64,000 bases of DNA from Rhodoplanes sp046000175 (GTDB lineage Bacteria > Pseudomonadota > Alphaproteobacteria > Rhizobiales > Xanthobacteraceae). Every line of letters starts with the position of its first letter. Position 1 is the stretch's first letter. Where the stretch lies: the NCBI RefSeq assembly GCF_046000175.1, contig NZ_JBEOMB010000025.1, positions 33,107-97,106 on the forward strand. The letters run 5' to 3'. Position numbers and translations under genes: made by a program. This document shows, piece by piece, positions 1 to 10,118 of the stretch. Below the pieces are notes generated by a model that searched no databases, was not told the origin of the DNA, and worked only from the letters and a program-made list of their open reading frames with translations.

Positions 1-399
1 AAGCTGCTGCTGGCGCTGCCGGGCCTGAAGGAGCGCGCCAAGACGCTGGTGGACCTGATCGAGCAGGCGCGCTTCGTCTATGCCGACCGGCCGATCGCGC
101 TCGACGACAAGGCCAAGGCGCTGCTGACCGCGGAGGCGCGCGGCGTGCTCGGGCGGCTCGCGGCGGCGCTGGCGCCGGTCGAGCCGTGGACCGCCGAGGC
201 GACCGAGGCTGCCGTGCGCACCTTCGCCGAGGAGCAGGGCCTGAAGCTCGGCGCCGTGGCGCAGCCGCTGCGCGCGGCCCTCACCGGCCGCGCGACCTCG
301 CCCGGCATCTTCGAGGTGCTGGCGACGCTCGGCCGCGAGGAGTGCCTCGGCCGCCTCACCGACCAGGCCGGCCTGGCGACGGTCGCGTCCGAGGCCTGA
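1..399 (+). CDS. gltX: Glutamyl-tRNA synthetase, C-terminal part (truncated by window start)
   Basis: The open frame enters from the left edge with no start in the window, so only the last 132 residues are seen. They form the alpha-helical anticodon-binding C-terminal region of class I glutamyl-tRNA synthetase: a run beginning KLLLALPGLKERAKTLVDL, then the pocket segment with GRATSPGIFEVLATLG close to the end. The enzyme charges tRNA-Glu in the cytoplasm. gltX directly before gltA is the usual order in Hyphomicrobiales, which supports the call. The catalytic half is outside the window and cannot be checked. Confidence 0.9.
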   Translation, partial: KLLLALPGLKERAKTLVDLIEQARFVYADRPIALDDKAKALLTAEARGVLGRLAAALAPVEPWTAEATEAAVRTFAEEQGLKLGAVAQPLRAALTGRATSPGIFEVLATLGREECLGRLTDQAGLATVASEA

Positions 400-434
400 A
401 CGGCCGGCGGTCCGGCCGCCCCGATGCCGGATGT

Positions 435-448
435 TTGATCGCGGTCAA
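435..448. promoter_or_regulatory. FixK/FNR-like box upstream of gltA
   Basis: The sequence TTGATCGCGGTCAA matches the TTGA-N6-TCAA consensus of the FNR/FixK family exactly in both half-sites. It lies in the 281-bp gap between gltX and gltA, about 230 bp before the gltA start. I see no convincing -10 element at the spacing of a class II activated promoter, so the mode of action is open. Confidence 0.4.
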
Positions 449-680
449 TGACCCGAACCGGCCGGCGCCCGCCCCGGGCGCTTCCGGCGGCGCGATTTCG
501 CACCCATATCGCCTTGTATGTCGAGCGTTTCGCCACGTGTCCGCGGCGCCCGTGGCGTCACCTTGCCGCACTGCACGAGATGCGGTACGCAGGGCTCGGC
601 TGGGCGCAGAAGTACCCCGTGGACCGCCCGCCGGCGCGAGCCCGCGTGTGCTCGCTCGACCCCTGACATCCGAGGAGCCT

Positions 681-1988
<1,308 letters not shown>

Positions 1989-2032
1989 GGCGGACGCCTC
2001 TCCCTGCGGTCTCTTCGGTCCGATCACGACAC

Positions 2033-2064
2033 ACGGGGCGCCTTCGGGCGCCCCGTCTCGTTTT
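2033..2064 (+). terminator. Rho-independent terminator of gltA
   Basis: A perfect 10-bp stem ACGGGGCGCC / GGCGCCCCGT closes a TTCG tetraloop and is followed by CTCGTTTT. It begins 45 bp after the gltA stop codon. Confidence 0.85.
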
Positions 2065-2385
2065 CGGCGTGGCGTTCTGTCGCCGGCCCATCACCCACCA
2101 GATCCGGCCCGCCACCCGTCGATCACCCGAAAGAGGTATCAGCGTATAAATAGCCAAATGGTAATAGGAGAAAACCCGAAACACCTTGGTGTTTCTCCAG
2201 ACACCATGAAATTACCGTCCGTTACTCTCCATTAATCAAGCCACCATAGCTTTGTTGCGAGGCCACGGCGCGCCGTGCCCCTGCTCTGCCGGGCGACACC
2301 GACGTCGGTCCGCGATTCCGTTCATCCAGCCATCCTGATCGATCCTGTCCGCACGGGAGGCGGCCGGTCGCCGCGACGTCGTCTC
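2065..2385. other. AT-rich intergenic stretch with an 18-bp palindrome
   Basis: No gene is supported here. Positions 2145-2240 are clearly lower in GC than the neighbours. They contain the inverted repeat GAAACACC-TT-GGTGTTTC at 2178-2195, and an alternative outer pairing of GGAGAAA (2168-2174) with TTTCTCC (2192-2198). The role is unknown; it may be a promoter or operator region for the chemoreceptor gene, or a remnant of transferred DNA. Confidence 0.4.
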
Positions 2386-4698
2386 ATGAAGCTTTCGGTG
2401 AAGGTCGCCATCCTGTCGCTGTTGCCGGTCGCCGGGCTCGGCGTGTTCGCCGCCGTGCAGGTGCACGGCGCCTGGACGCGGCTCGACGAGGCGCGGCGCG
2501 TCGCCGAGCTGGTGACGATCGCGCCGACCATCGGCGGCCTCGTCCACGAGCTGCAGAAGGAGCGCGGGGCCTCCTCCACCTACGCGGCGTCGAAGGGCGC
2601 CGTGTTCGCCGACATCGTGCCGCGCCAGCGGCGCGACACCGACGCGGCCGCGACTGGCTTTCGGGCCGCGGTGACGGACGTCGCCGGCGCCGATCCCGGG
2701 CTCGCCGCCGCGCTGCGAGACGCCGACGGCGCGCTCGACCGCGTGCCGCCGCTGCGCACAGCGATCGACGGATTCTCGATCGGCGGGGTCGAGGTGGCGC
2801 GCAGCTACACCGAGACGATCGAGCGCCTGATCGCCGTGCTGGATCGCCTCGGCACCCTCGCCGACGAGGCCCGCATCGCCCGCGCGGCGCTGTCCTACAA
2901 GGCGATCGTCGCCGCCAAGGAGCTCGCCGGCCTGGAGCGGGCGACCGGATCGCGCGGCTTCTCGGCCGGCCGCTTCACGCCCGACGACTACACGCTCTAC
3001 GCCCGGCTGGGCGGGCGCCAGGGCGACTGGCTCGGCGTCGCCCGCATGGCGGGCGGGCCGGCCGCGGTCGCGCCGCTCGCCGCCTTCGATGGCTCGCCGA
3101 CCAACACGGCGGTCGACGATTTCCGCCGCGCCGCCAAGGACAGCCTCGCCTCGGGCGCCGTGGCCGGCGCCGACCCGAAGGCCTGGTGGGCGGTGTCGAC
3201 GGCCCGCATCGACGCGCTGAAGAGCATCGAGGAGACGTTCGGGGCCGGCCTGCGCGACGTCACGGCCGCGGTGTCGACCGAGGCGCGCAACAGCCTGCTG
3301 TGGTCGGCCCTGCTCGGCGGCAGCATCGCCCTCCTCGCCATCGGGCTCCTGTTGGTGCTCGGCCGCGCCATCCGTCGCGATGTCCACGCCCTCACCGACG
3401 ACATGCTGCGGCTCGCCCAGGGCGACACCTCGGTCGCCCTGGGCGGCGTCGACCGGACCGACGAGATCGGCGAGATGTTCCGGGCCGTCGCGGTGTTCCG
3501 CGAGACCGCGCTGCAGCGGCTGCGCCTGGAGGCCGAGGCGATGGCCGACGAGGAGCAGAAGCGCACCCACCAGCGCCAGCTCGAGACCATGATCCACACG
3601 TTCCGCGACCAGGTCGGCGAGGCGCTCGCCGTGGTCGACGCAGGCGCTGCGCGCATGACCTCGACGGGCGCCGCACTCGGCGAGATCGCCGCCGTCGCGG
3701 CGCGCCGGGCCGGTGACGCGGTCGCCGCCTCCAGTCACGCCTCCGAGGCCGTTCAGGTGATCGCCGGGGCGACCGGTGAGCTCGGCACCTCGATCCGCGA
3801 GGTCGCCGGCCAGACCGCGCGGGCGAGCAGCATCGTCAACGACGCGGCCGCCGTCGCGGCGCGCGCCAACACCGAGGTCTCCGGCCTCGCCGAGGCGGCC
3901 GCCCGCATCGGCGACGTCGTGGCGCTGATCACCACGATCGCCGGGCAGACCAACCTCCTGGCGCTCAACGCCACCATCGAGGCGGCGCGCGCCGGCGAGG
4001 CCGGCAGGGGCTTCGCGGTGGTCGCCCAGGAGGTCAAGGCGCTCGCCTCTCAGACCTCCAAGGCGACCGAGGACATCTCCCGCCAGATCGCCGAGATCCA
4101 GCACTCGTCGCAGCAGGCGGTCGGGGCGATCGGTGACATGGCGGTGCGGATGAACGAGATCGCCGGCCTCACCACCTCGATCGCCGCCGCGGTCGAGCAG
4201 CAGGACGCCGCGACCGGCCAGATCTCCAAGAACGTCGACTTCAGCGACGTCGACCGCAACGTCACCGGCGTCGCCGACGCGATCTCGCGCACCAACACCG
4301 AGGCCGCGATGGTCAACAGCACGTCCTCGGATCTGGTCGGCTCCACCGGAACGCTGCGGCAGGCGGTCGAGACGCTGCTGGTCGCGCTCGCCAAGGAGGT
4401 GCTGGAGCGGCGCGCCGAGGTGCGCTCGAAATGCGACCGCGCCATCTCTGTGACGGTGGACGGGCGGTCGCACCCGACCCGGATGGTCGATCTCGGCACC
4501 ACGGGGGTGCGCATCCGCAACGTGCCGGGGCTCGCCCCGAACGGCGTCTGCGAGGTCGAGTTGGACGGCCGGCGCCTGCGCGCCAGGGTGATCTGGGTCA
4601 ACACCGAGTTCACCGGCCTCGGCCTCGACGGCACGATGCTGAGCGCCGACGAGGTTACCCGCCTCGCCGGCCCGCAGCCGGGGACGGCGGCGGCGTAG
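2386..4698 (+). CDS. Methyl-accepting chemotaxis protein with NIT sensor and C-terminal PilZ domain
   Basis: Membrane chemoreceptor of 770 residues. In order: an N-terminal membrane segment (about residues 5-25), a periplasmic nitrate/nitrite-sensing-type (NIT) domain with the signature HELQKERGASSTY, a second membrane segment (about 305-325), HAMP, the methyl-accepting signalling domain with the hairpin tip around QTNLLALNATIEAARAGE, and a C-terminal PilZ-like domain starting near ERRAEVRSKCDR. PilZ domains usually bind cyclic-di-GMP, but the canonical RxxxR motif is not cleanly visible. The start at 2386 is chosen because the 37 upstream in-frame residues lack membrane or sensor character. 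The gene interrupts the usual gltA-lpxB neighbourhood. Confidence 0.88.
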   Translation: MKLSVKVAILSLLPVAGLGVFAAVQVHGAWTRLDEARRVAELVTIAPTIGGLVHELQKERGASSTYAASKGAVFADIVPRQRRDTDAAATGFRAAVTDVAGADPGLAAALRDADGALDRVPPLRTAIDGFSIGGVEVARSYTETIERLIAVLDRLGTLADEARIARAALSYKAIVAAKELAGLERATGSRGFSAGRFTPDDYTLYARLGGRQGDWLGVARMAGGPAAVAPLAAFDGSPTNTAVDDFRRAAKDSLASGAVAGADPKAWWAVSTARIDALKSIEETFGAGLRDVTAAVSTEARNSLLWSALLGGSIALLAIGLLLVLGRAIRRDVHALTDDMLRLAQGDTSVALGGVDRTDEIGEMFRAVAVFRETALQRLRLEAEAMADEEQKRTHQRQLETMIHTFRDQVGEALAVVDAGAARMTSTGAALGEIAAVAARRAGDAVAASSHASEAVQVIAGATGELGTSIREVAGQTARASSIVNDAAAVAARANTEVSGLAEAAARIGDVVALITTIAGQTNLLALNATIEAARAGEAGRGFAVVAQEVKALASQTSKATEDISRQIAEIQHSSQQAVGAIGDMAVRMNEIAGLTTSIAAAVEQQDAATGQISKNVDFSDVDRNVTGVADAISRTNTEAAMVNSTSSDLVGSTGTLRQAVETLLVALAKEVLERRAEVRSKCDRAISVTVDGRSHPTRMVDLGTTGVRIRNVPGLAPNGVCEVELDGRRLRARVIWVNTEFTGLGLDGTMLSADEVTRLAGPQPGTAAA

Positions 4699-4801
4699 AC
4701 CCGCGCATCCATCGCCATCAAAGGCGCGTTGTGACGAGGAGACGGAGGAGACGGATCGCCGGGTCGAAGTCCGGCGATGGCGTCGGGACCGGGACCCGCC
4801 C

Positions 4802-4848
4802 AGCAATGGCAAAGATTGCTATTCCTAGGCATCGGCCTCACAATGGCA
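4802..4848. promoter_or_regulatory. Possible ParD operator repeats
   Basis: An inverted repeat AGCAAT-N7-ATTGCT lies at 4802-4820, and CAATGGCA occurs twice (4804-4811 and 4841-4848). They sit 17-60 bp before the parD start. ParD antitoxins usually repress their own promoter by binding such repeats; the assignment here is inference. Confidence 0.3.
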
Positions 4849-4864
4849 GCAGGAGGCCCGCCCC

Positions 4865-5125
4865 ATGAACATGAACGTTTCGCTGACCGACGAGCTGGCA
4901 GAGTTCGTCAAGGCCAAGGTCGCCGCCGGTCGCTACACGTCGTCGAGCGAGGTCGTGCGCGAGGCGCTGCGGCTGATGGAGAAGATGGAGCGCCAGGAAG
5001 TCGAGAAGCTGAAGCTGCTCCGCGCTGCATGGAAGGCCGGCCTCGACAGCGGCGATGCCGGAGAAATGGATTTTACCGCTTTGAAGAAGCAAGGCCGCGC
5101 CCGGCTCGGCAAGTCGAAAGCGTGA
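4865..5125 (+). CDS. parD: Type II antitoxin, ParD family (ribbon-helix-helix)
   Basis: An 86-residue protein with the ParD fold: N-terminal strand MNMNVSLTDEL, then helices with the motif GRYTSSSEVVREALRLME typical of ribbon-helix-helix antitoxins, then a basic tail. It should neutralise the ParE-like toxin encoded 6 bp downstream and repress the operon. An AGGAGG ribosome site sits 8 bp before ATG 4865; a second ATG at 4871 is also possible. The pair is inserted between the chemoreceptor gene and lpxB in a region that is otherwise housekeeping synteny. Confidence 0.88.
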   Translation: MNMNVSLTDELAEFVKAKVAAGRYTSSSEVVREALRLMEKMERQEVEKLKLLRAAWKAGLDSGDAGEMDFTALKKQGRARLGKSKA

Positions 5126-5131
5126 GCGCCC

Positions 5132-5437
5132 GTGGGGAAGGTCACCTTCACCCACCGCGCCCGCGAAGACCTGCTTCAGCTCTGGCTCCGCATCGCGCCG
5201 CACAACATCGATGCAGCCGACCGGGTGTACGATCAGATCGAACGAAACTGCGGACTGCTCCGCGACCATCCGCAGCTCGGGCCGGCTCGGCCGGAGATCG
5301 GCGACGGAGCGCGGGCCTTGATCATCGGCAAGTGGATCGCATTCTACCGTGAGCTCGGCGGCGGCGTTCAGGTGGTCCGGGTCATGGACGGGACTTGTGA
5401 CCTGACTAAAATGGAGTGGGCGCCAGAGCGGGAGTAA
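5132..5437 (+). CDS. parE: Type II toxin, RelE/ParE family
   Basis: A 101-residue RelE/ParE-fold toxin that starts with GTG. Visible features are the N-terminal strand-helix VTFTHRAREDLLQLW, the middle DQIERNCGLLRDHPQLGPARPEIG, and the C-terminal strands IIGKWIAFYREL and VQVVRVMDG. ParE members poison DNA gyrase while RelE members cleave mRNA. The ParD partner favours the ParE branch, but the target cannot be read from sequence. It follows parD after 6 bp and so is co-transcribed. It is convergent with lpxB. Confidence 0.88.
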   Translation: MGKVTFTHRAREDLLQLWLRIAPHNIDAADRVYDQIERNCGLLRDHPQLGPARPEIGDGARALIIGKWIAFYRELGGGVQVVRVMDGTCDLTKMEWAPERE

Positions 5438-5472
5438 TCGAGCCCCTCGTTGTCGAGGACCGCGTCGTTCCC

Positions 5473-6633
5473 TCACCGCCCCATCTCGGCCAGCACCACG
5501 TCGGCGGCGCGCTCGCTCGGCTGGGCGGTGCCGATCTCCATGATGGCGTCGAGCCTCGCGAAAGCCTCGGTCTGGCGGCGGCGCTCCGGGGTGTCGCCGA
5601 GGAGGGGCGCGAGCGCGGCGGCGAGCGCGTCCGGCGTCGCGGCGCGCTGGATCAGCTCGGGCATCACGTTGTCGCCGATCACCAGGTTCGCCAGCACGAT
5701 CGACGGCACCTTGATCATCAGCCGGCCGATCATCTCCTCGATCACCGAGAGCTTGTAGGCGACGACGGTCGGCACGCCGGCGACGGCCAGCTCGAGCGTC
5801 ACGGTGCCGGACGCCGCGAGCGCGGCGCGCGCCTGCCGGAACGCCGCCCATTTCTCCTCCGGCGTCGCGACGATCCGGGGCTGGACCGCCCAGCCGGCTG
5901 TCGCCTCGCGCACCCGCGCGAGGTGATGCGCCGGGGTCGGCAGCACGGCCTCGACGAGGCCGGCTCGTTCCACCAATTCCGCAAGGGCTTCGCCGAACAC
6001 GGCCGTGTGGCGCGCGAGCTCGCCGCGGCGGCTGCCCGGCAGCACCAGCACGACGGGCGGCTTTTTCGCGCGCCGCTCGGCCTCCGCCGGGCCCGGACGC
6101 AGCAGCGCCGTCTCCGCCGCGAGCGGATGCCCCACATAGGTGCAGGCCGGCCCGCCGAGCCTTTGGTGGGCCGCCGGCTCGAACGGCAGCAGCGCCAGCA
6201 CGTGGTCGACATAGGCGGTCATGGCGCGCGCCCGCCCCGGCCGCCACGCCCAGACGGACGGCGACACGTAGTCGACGACCGGCAACCCCGGCATCGCCTT
6301 TCGCACACGGCGCGCCACCCGGTGGGTGAACTCCGGGCTGTCGATGATGACCAGCACATCGGGCGCCTCGGCCACGATGGCCTCGGCCGCGGCCCGAATT
6401 CGTCCGAGCAGCTCCGGCAACCGCGAAAGAATCGCCGTGATGCCGATGATGGCGAGCTCGTCGATCGGAAACAGGCTCTTCAGCCCCTGCCCGGCCATCT
6501 CGGGACCGCCGAGGCCGACGAAACGCGCCCCCGGCACGCGGGCGCGCAGCGCCTGCAGAAGGCCGGCGCCGAGCCGGTCGCCCGACGCCTCGGTCGCCAC
6601 CACGGCGATGGTCGGACACCGCGCCGCCGTCAT
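5473..6633 (-). CDS. lpxB: Lipid-A-disaccharide synthase
   Basis: Joins UDP-2,3-diacylglucosamine and 2,3-diacylglucosamine-1-phosphate into the lipid A disaccharide at the inner membrane (GT-B glycosyltransferase, GT19). The 386-residue protein shows the N-terminal VVATEASGDRLGAGLL motif, the VVDYVSPSVWAWRPGRA segment, and the C-terminal SGTVTLELAVAGVPTVVAYK nucleotide-sugar site. The start at 6633 overlaps the lpxI stop by 4 bp (ATGA), indicating translational coupling. It is the last gene of the minus-strand lipid A operon. Confidence 0.96.
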   Translation of the reverse strand: MTAARCPTIAVVATEASGDRLGAGLLQALRARVPGARFVGLGGPEMAGQGLKSLFPIDELAIIGITAILSRLPELLGRIRAAAEAIVAEAPDVLVIIDSPEFTHRVARRVRKAMPGLPVVDYVSPSVWAWRPGRARAMTAYVDHVLALLPFEPAAHQRLGGPACTYVGHPLAAETALLRPGPAEAERRAKKPPVVLVLPGSRRGELARHTAVFGEALAELVERAGLVEAVLPTPAHHLARVREATAGWAVQPRIVATPEEKWAAFRQARAALAASGTVTLELAVAGVPTVVAYKLSVIEEMIGRLMIKVPSIVLANLVIGDNVMPELIQRAATPDALAAALAPLLGDTPERRRQTEAFARLDAIMEIGTAQPSERAADVVLAEMGR

Positions 6634-7514
6634 GGCGACGCCTCCGGGGCCGAGACACCCATCGCGAAAACGCCGGCCGCCTCGGCGCGCCGCGCGATCT
6701 CCTGCGGCTCCGCCAGGATGACGCCGCCGGCCGCGACCGCGAGGCCGGCGAGCCCGGCGCGGGCGACGCCGTCGACCGTCTGCGGCCCGATGGTCGGCAG
6801 GTCGAAGCGGCGGTCCTGGCCGATTTTCGGCGCCTTCACCAGCACGCCGACGCCGCGCGGCATCTTCAGCCGCCCGGCCTCGCGCAGCTCGGCGACACGG
6901 GCCAGCATGCGGTCGGTGCCCTCGGCCGCCTCGACGGCGAACACGTAGCGGTCCCCCACCACGACGGCCTGGCCGACGTCGAACGGGCTCGTCGCCGCCA
7001 GCAGTCGAAGGCCGAGCGCGATGTCCGCGTCGTCGCGGGCGGTCGGGGCCCGGGTGCCGAACAGGCCCGCCGGCGCCAGGATGTCGGGCGCCACCTCGTG
7101 CGCGCCGAGGAGCCGGAAGCCGTCCGCCTCCAGGATCTTGCCGACGCTGGAGAGCAGATGATCGTCGCCGCCCCGAAACGCGCGAACAACCTTGGGTAGC
7201 ACCTGAACCGTGCCCCAGTCGAGGCGCAGCCCGAACGGCGACGGCCGCGTCAGGCCGCCGATCACCACGACGTCGCGGCAACCCTCCTGGCGCATCAGAC
7301 GGCGGAACGCGCCGTAGCGAGCGAGCGGCACCCAGTGATGGCGGAAATTTGCGACCACGGCCGGATCGGCCCAGCCGGTCAGGGCGAACAGGACGACGGG
7401 CCGGCCCGTCGCCGTGACCTTGGCGGCGATGTCGCCGGGCAGCCGGCCGCCGCCACACACGATCGCGAGCGGCTCCTCCGCACGCCACGCGGACGGCGCC
7501 GCCACCATGGTCAC
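6630..7514 (-). CDS. lpxI: UDP-2,3-diacylglucosamine diphosphatase LpxI (DUF1009 family)
   Basis: Hydrolyses UDP-2,3-diacylglucosamine to lipid X and UMP. It is the alphaproteobacterial replacement for LpxH. The 294-residue product has the family landmarks: IVCGGGRLPGDIA near the N-terminus, VVVIGGLTRP, GDDHLLSSVGKILEADGF, and the C-terminal DRRFDLPTIGPQTVDGVARAGLAG. Four-base overlaps with lpxA upstream and lpxB downstream place it inside a tightly coupled operon, between the steps for acyl transfer and disaccharide formation. Confidence 0.95.
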   Translation of the reverse strand: MTMVAAPSAWRAEEPLAIVCGGGRLPGDIAAKVTATGRPVVLFALTGWADPAVVANFRHHWVPLARYGAFRRLMRQEGCRDVVVIGGLTRPSPFGLRLDWGTVQVLPKVVRAFRGGDDHLLSSVGKILEADGFRLLGAHEVAPDILAPAGLFGTRAPTARDDADIALGLRLLAATSPFDVGQAVVVGDRYVFAVEAAEGTDRMLARVAELREAGRLKMPRGVGVLVKAPKIGQDRRFDLPTIGPQTVDGVARAGLAGLAVAAGGVILAEPQEIARRAEAAGVFAMGVSAPEASP

Positions 7515-8320
7515 GTCGCGGCGCGCAACGCGGCGCGCTTCACGCCCATGGTGAGCGGCCGCGAGCCGGCGCGGATGAAGGCGACGATCTGGCCGATCAG
7601 CGGGTCGTCGCCGAGGTCGGCCTCGACGACATCGAGCCGCTCGCGGAACGTGCCCTCGCCGAAGAACAGCGCCTCGAAGCCGCGATGCACCTTGTGGATG
7701 TCGGCCTTGGTGAGGCCGCGCCGCTTCATGCCGACGACGTTGAGGCCGATCAGCTCGGCCGACTGGCCGTGCACCAGGCCGAACGGGATCACGTCGGCTC
7801 GCACCCCGGAGAGGCCGACGATCATGGCGAAGTCGCCGATGCGCACGAACTGGCGCACCGCCGCCTGGCCGCCGAACACCACGTAGCTGCCGACCTGGAC
7901 GTGGCCGCCCAGCACGGCGTTGTTGGCGAAGGTGACGTGATCGCCGACCGTGCAGTCGTGGCCGACATGCGAGCCGACCATGAAGAAGCAGTGGCTGCCG
8001 ACCCGGGTGAGGCCGTGGTCGTCCTCGGTCCCGGTGTTCATCGTGACGCCTTCGCGGATGTCGTTGTCGGAGCCGACGACGAGACGGGTCGGGCCGCCGC
8101 GATACTTGGTCGACTGCGGCGGCGTACCGAGCGACGCGAAGGGGTGGATGGTGTTGCGCGCGCCGATCACGGTGTGGCCCGTGATCGCGACATGCGAGAT
8201 CAGCCTCGTTCCGGCGCCGATCTCGACGTTCGGCCCGATCGTGCAGAACGGGCCGACCTCGACGTCGTCGGCGAGACGGGCTCCGTCCGCGACGCGGGCG
8301 CTCGGATCGATGATGGGCAT
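7511..8320 (-). CDS. lpxA: UDP-N-acetylglucosamine O-acyltransferase
   Basis: Catalyses the first step of lipid A synthesis, moving a 3-hydroxyacyl chain from ACP to UDP-GlcNAc. The 269-residue protein is a left-handed beta-helix of hexapeptide repeats (IGPNVEIGAGTRLISHVAITGHTVIGARN is cut here for length; repeats run about residues 10-190) with the HDCTVGDH catalytic-histidine region and a C-terminal helical domain. The start at 8320 (MPIIDPSARV) is 5 bp after the fabZ stop and matches the family N-terminus; the longer frame upstream does not. It overlaps lpxI by 4 bp. Confidence 0.96.
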   Translation of the reverse strand: MPIIDPSARVADGARLADDVEVGPFCTIGPNVEIGAGTRLISHVAITGHTVIGARNTIHPFASLGTPPQSTKYRGGPTRLVVGSDNDIREGVTMNTGTEDDHGLTRVGSHCFFMVGSHVGHDCTVGDHVTFANNAVLGGHVQVGSYVVFGGQAAVRQFVRIGDFAMIVGLSGVRADVIPFGLVHGQSAELIGLNVVGMKRRGLTKADIHKVHRGFEALFFGEGTFRERLDVVEADLGDDPLIGQIVAFIRAGSRPLTMGVKRAALRAAT

Positions 8321-8325
8321 GCGCT

Positions 8326-8787
<462 letters not shown>

Positions 8788-8797
8788 CGCGGCATCC

Positions 8798-9874
8798 TCA
8801 ATGCTTTTCGTCATCTGATCGTTCGGGTTTGTCGCCGCCGCCCTTGCCCTGGGAGAGGCGGTTGATGGCGCGCAATTCGCGCATCCAGGCCTTGGCCGGC
8901 TTGGCCGGGAAGCCGCCCCAGCGCTGGCCCGGCGGGATGTCGGAATTGACCCCGCTGAGCGCCGCGACCTGGGCGCCCTGCCCGATCACCACGTGGTTGT
9001 TGGTGCCGGAGCGGGCGCCGAGGACGACGTAGTCCTCGAGCACGGTGCTGCCCGAGATGCCGACCTGGGCGACGATCACGCAGTGGCGGCCGATCAGCAC
9101 GTTGTGGCCGATCTGCACGAGGTTGTCGATCTTGGTGCCTTCGCCGATCACGGTGTCGCGGGTGCCGCCGCGGTCGATCGTCGTGCCGGCGCCGATCTCG
9201 ACGTCGTTCTGGATTATCACGCGGCGCAGCTGCGGCACCTTCTGGTGGCCGCCCGGCCCCATGACGAAGCCGAAGCCGTCCTGGCCGATGCGGCAGCCCG
9301 GATGGATGATCACGCGGTCGCCGACCAGCGAATGGGTGAGCGTCACGCCCGCCCCGATGGCGCAGTCGCGGCCGATCCGCACGCCCGGCCCGATCACGGC
9401 GGTCGGCCCGATCACGGTGCCGGCGCCGATCTCGGCCCCCGGCCCGACGACGGCGCCGGGATCGACCGTGACGCCGCTCTCGAGGCGGGCCGCCGGATGC
9501 ACCGAGGCGCCGGGTGCGACGCCCTGGCCGCCGAACAGCGAGGCGGGCTTCAGGGCGGCCGGATAGAGGGCGCGGGCGACCGCGACGAAGGCCCGGTGCG
9601 GGTCCTTGACGACCAGGGCCGGCAGATGCTCGGGCACGGCGGCGGCGAGCCGTGGCGCGATCAGGCAGGCGCCGGCGCGGCTGCGCGAAAGCTCGTCGAG
9701 ATAGCGCGGGTTCTCCAGGAAGGCGAGGTCGGACGGACCGGCCTGGTCGAGGGTCGCGACGTCGCGGATCACGCGGTCGAGCGGCGCCCCGGCCGCCGGC
9801 TCGGCGCCGGTCAGGCGGGCGATCTCGGCGAGCGACAGCGTGGTCGCGGGCGTGAAGAAGAACGGTTCGCTCAT
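8798..9874 (-). CDS. lpxD: UDP-3-O-(3-hydroxyacyl)glucosamine N-acyltransferase
   Basis: Adds the second, N-linked hydroxyacyl chain in lipid A synthesis. The 358-residue product has an N-terminal uridine-binding domain (to about residue 100), a long hexapeptide-repeat beta helix, and the catalytic segment VQIGHNVLIGRHCVIVAQVGISG. The C-terminus has the usual helix WMRELRAINRLSQ. The start at 9874 (MSEPFFF) was chosen over an upstream frame extension of low-complexity character. It follows bamA on the minus strand after 244 bp, so it may have its own promoter. Confidence 0.95.
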   Translation of the reverse strand: MSEPFFFTPATTLSLAEIARLTGAEPAAGAPLDRVIRDVATLDQAGPSDLAFLENPRYLDELSRSRAGACLIAPRLAAAVPEHLPALVVKDPHRAFVAVARALYPAALKPASLFGGQGVAPGASVHPAARLESGVTVDPGAVVGPGAEIGAGTVIGPTAVIGPGVRIGRDCAIGAGVTLTHSLVGDRVIIHPGCRIGQDGFGFVMGPGGHQKVPQLRRVIIQNDVEIGAGTTIDRGGTRDTVIGEGTKIDNLVQIGHNVLIGRHCVIVAQVGISGSTVLEDYVVLGARSGTNNHVVIGQGAQVAALSGVNSDIPPGQRWGGFPAKPAKAWMRELRAINRLSQGKGGGDKPERSDDEKH

Positions 9875-10040
9875 GACGGCGACACAGCCCCGGGGTGGCG
9901 ATGCCGGCGACGGGGCGCGATGGGATGAATGCGGCGATCGGCCTGATGAAACATGGCGAGAGGGTTGCCAGTTTCGGCCGGGGCTGACAACGCCCCGATG
10001 GCCCTCGCACCCCGGTTTTTGCGGGTGGCCGAAATGCGAC

Positions 10041-10063
10041 GCCCGGGGCACGAGGCCCCGGGC
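10041..10063. repeat. GC-rich hairpin between bamA and lpxD
   Basis: A perfect 9-bp stem GCCCGGGGC / GCCCCGGGC encloses a 5-nt loop 56 bp after the bamA stop (minus direction). No U-run follows on the minus strand, so it is not a textbook terminator; it could attenuate read-through into lpxD or stabilise the bamA transcript end. Confidence 0.35.
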
Positions 10064-10118
10064 GGGTGTTTCGGGCGCCGGCCGGTGGATCCCTGGGCGG
10101 CGCGGGATCGGCGCAGCG

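Noticed and set aside
400..680. A class II FNR-activated promoter for gltA
   Set aside because: No -10-like sequence occurs about 41.5 bp from the box centre; only the box itself is reported.
2275..2385. N-terminal extension of the chemoreceptor from 2275
   Set aside because: The 37 extra residues are not membrane-like or conserved in type; ATG 2386 begins directly before the first membrane helix.
5473..7488. A single 671-residue protein covering lpxB and part of lpxI
   Set aside because: Only the last 386 residues are LpxB; the first part is an out-of-frame reading of lpxI, and the true start overlaps the lpxI stop.
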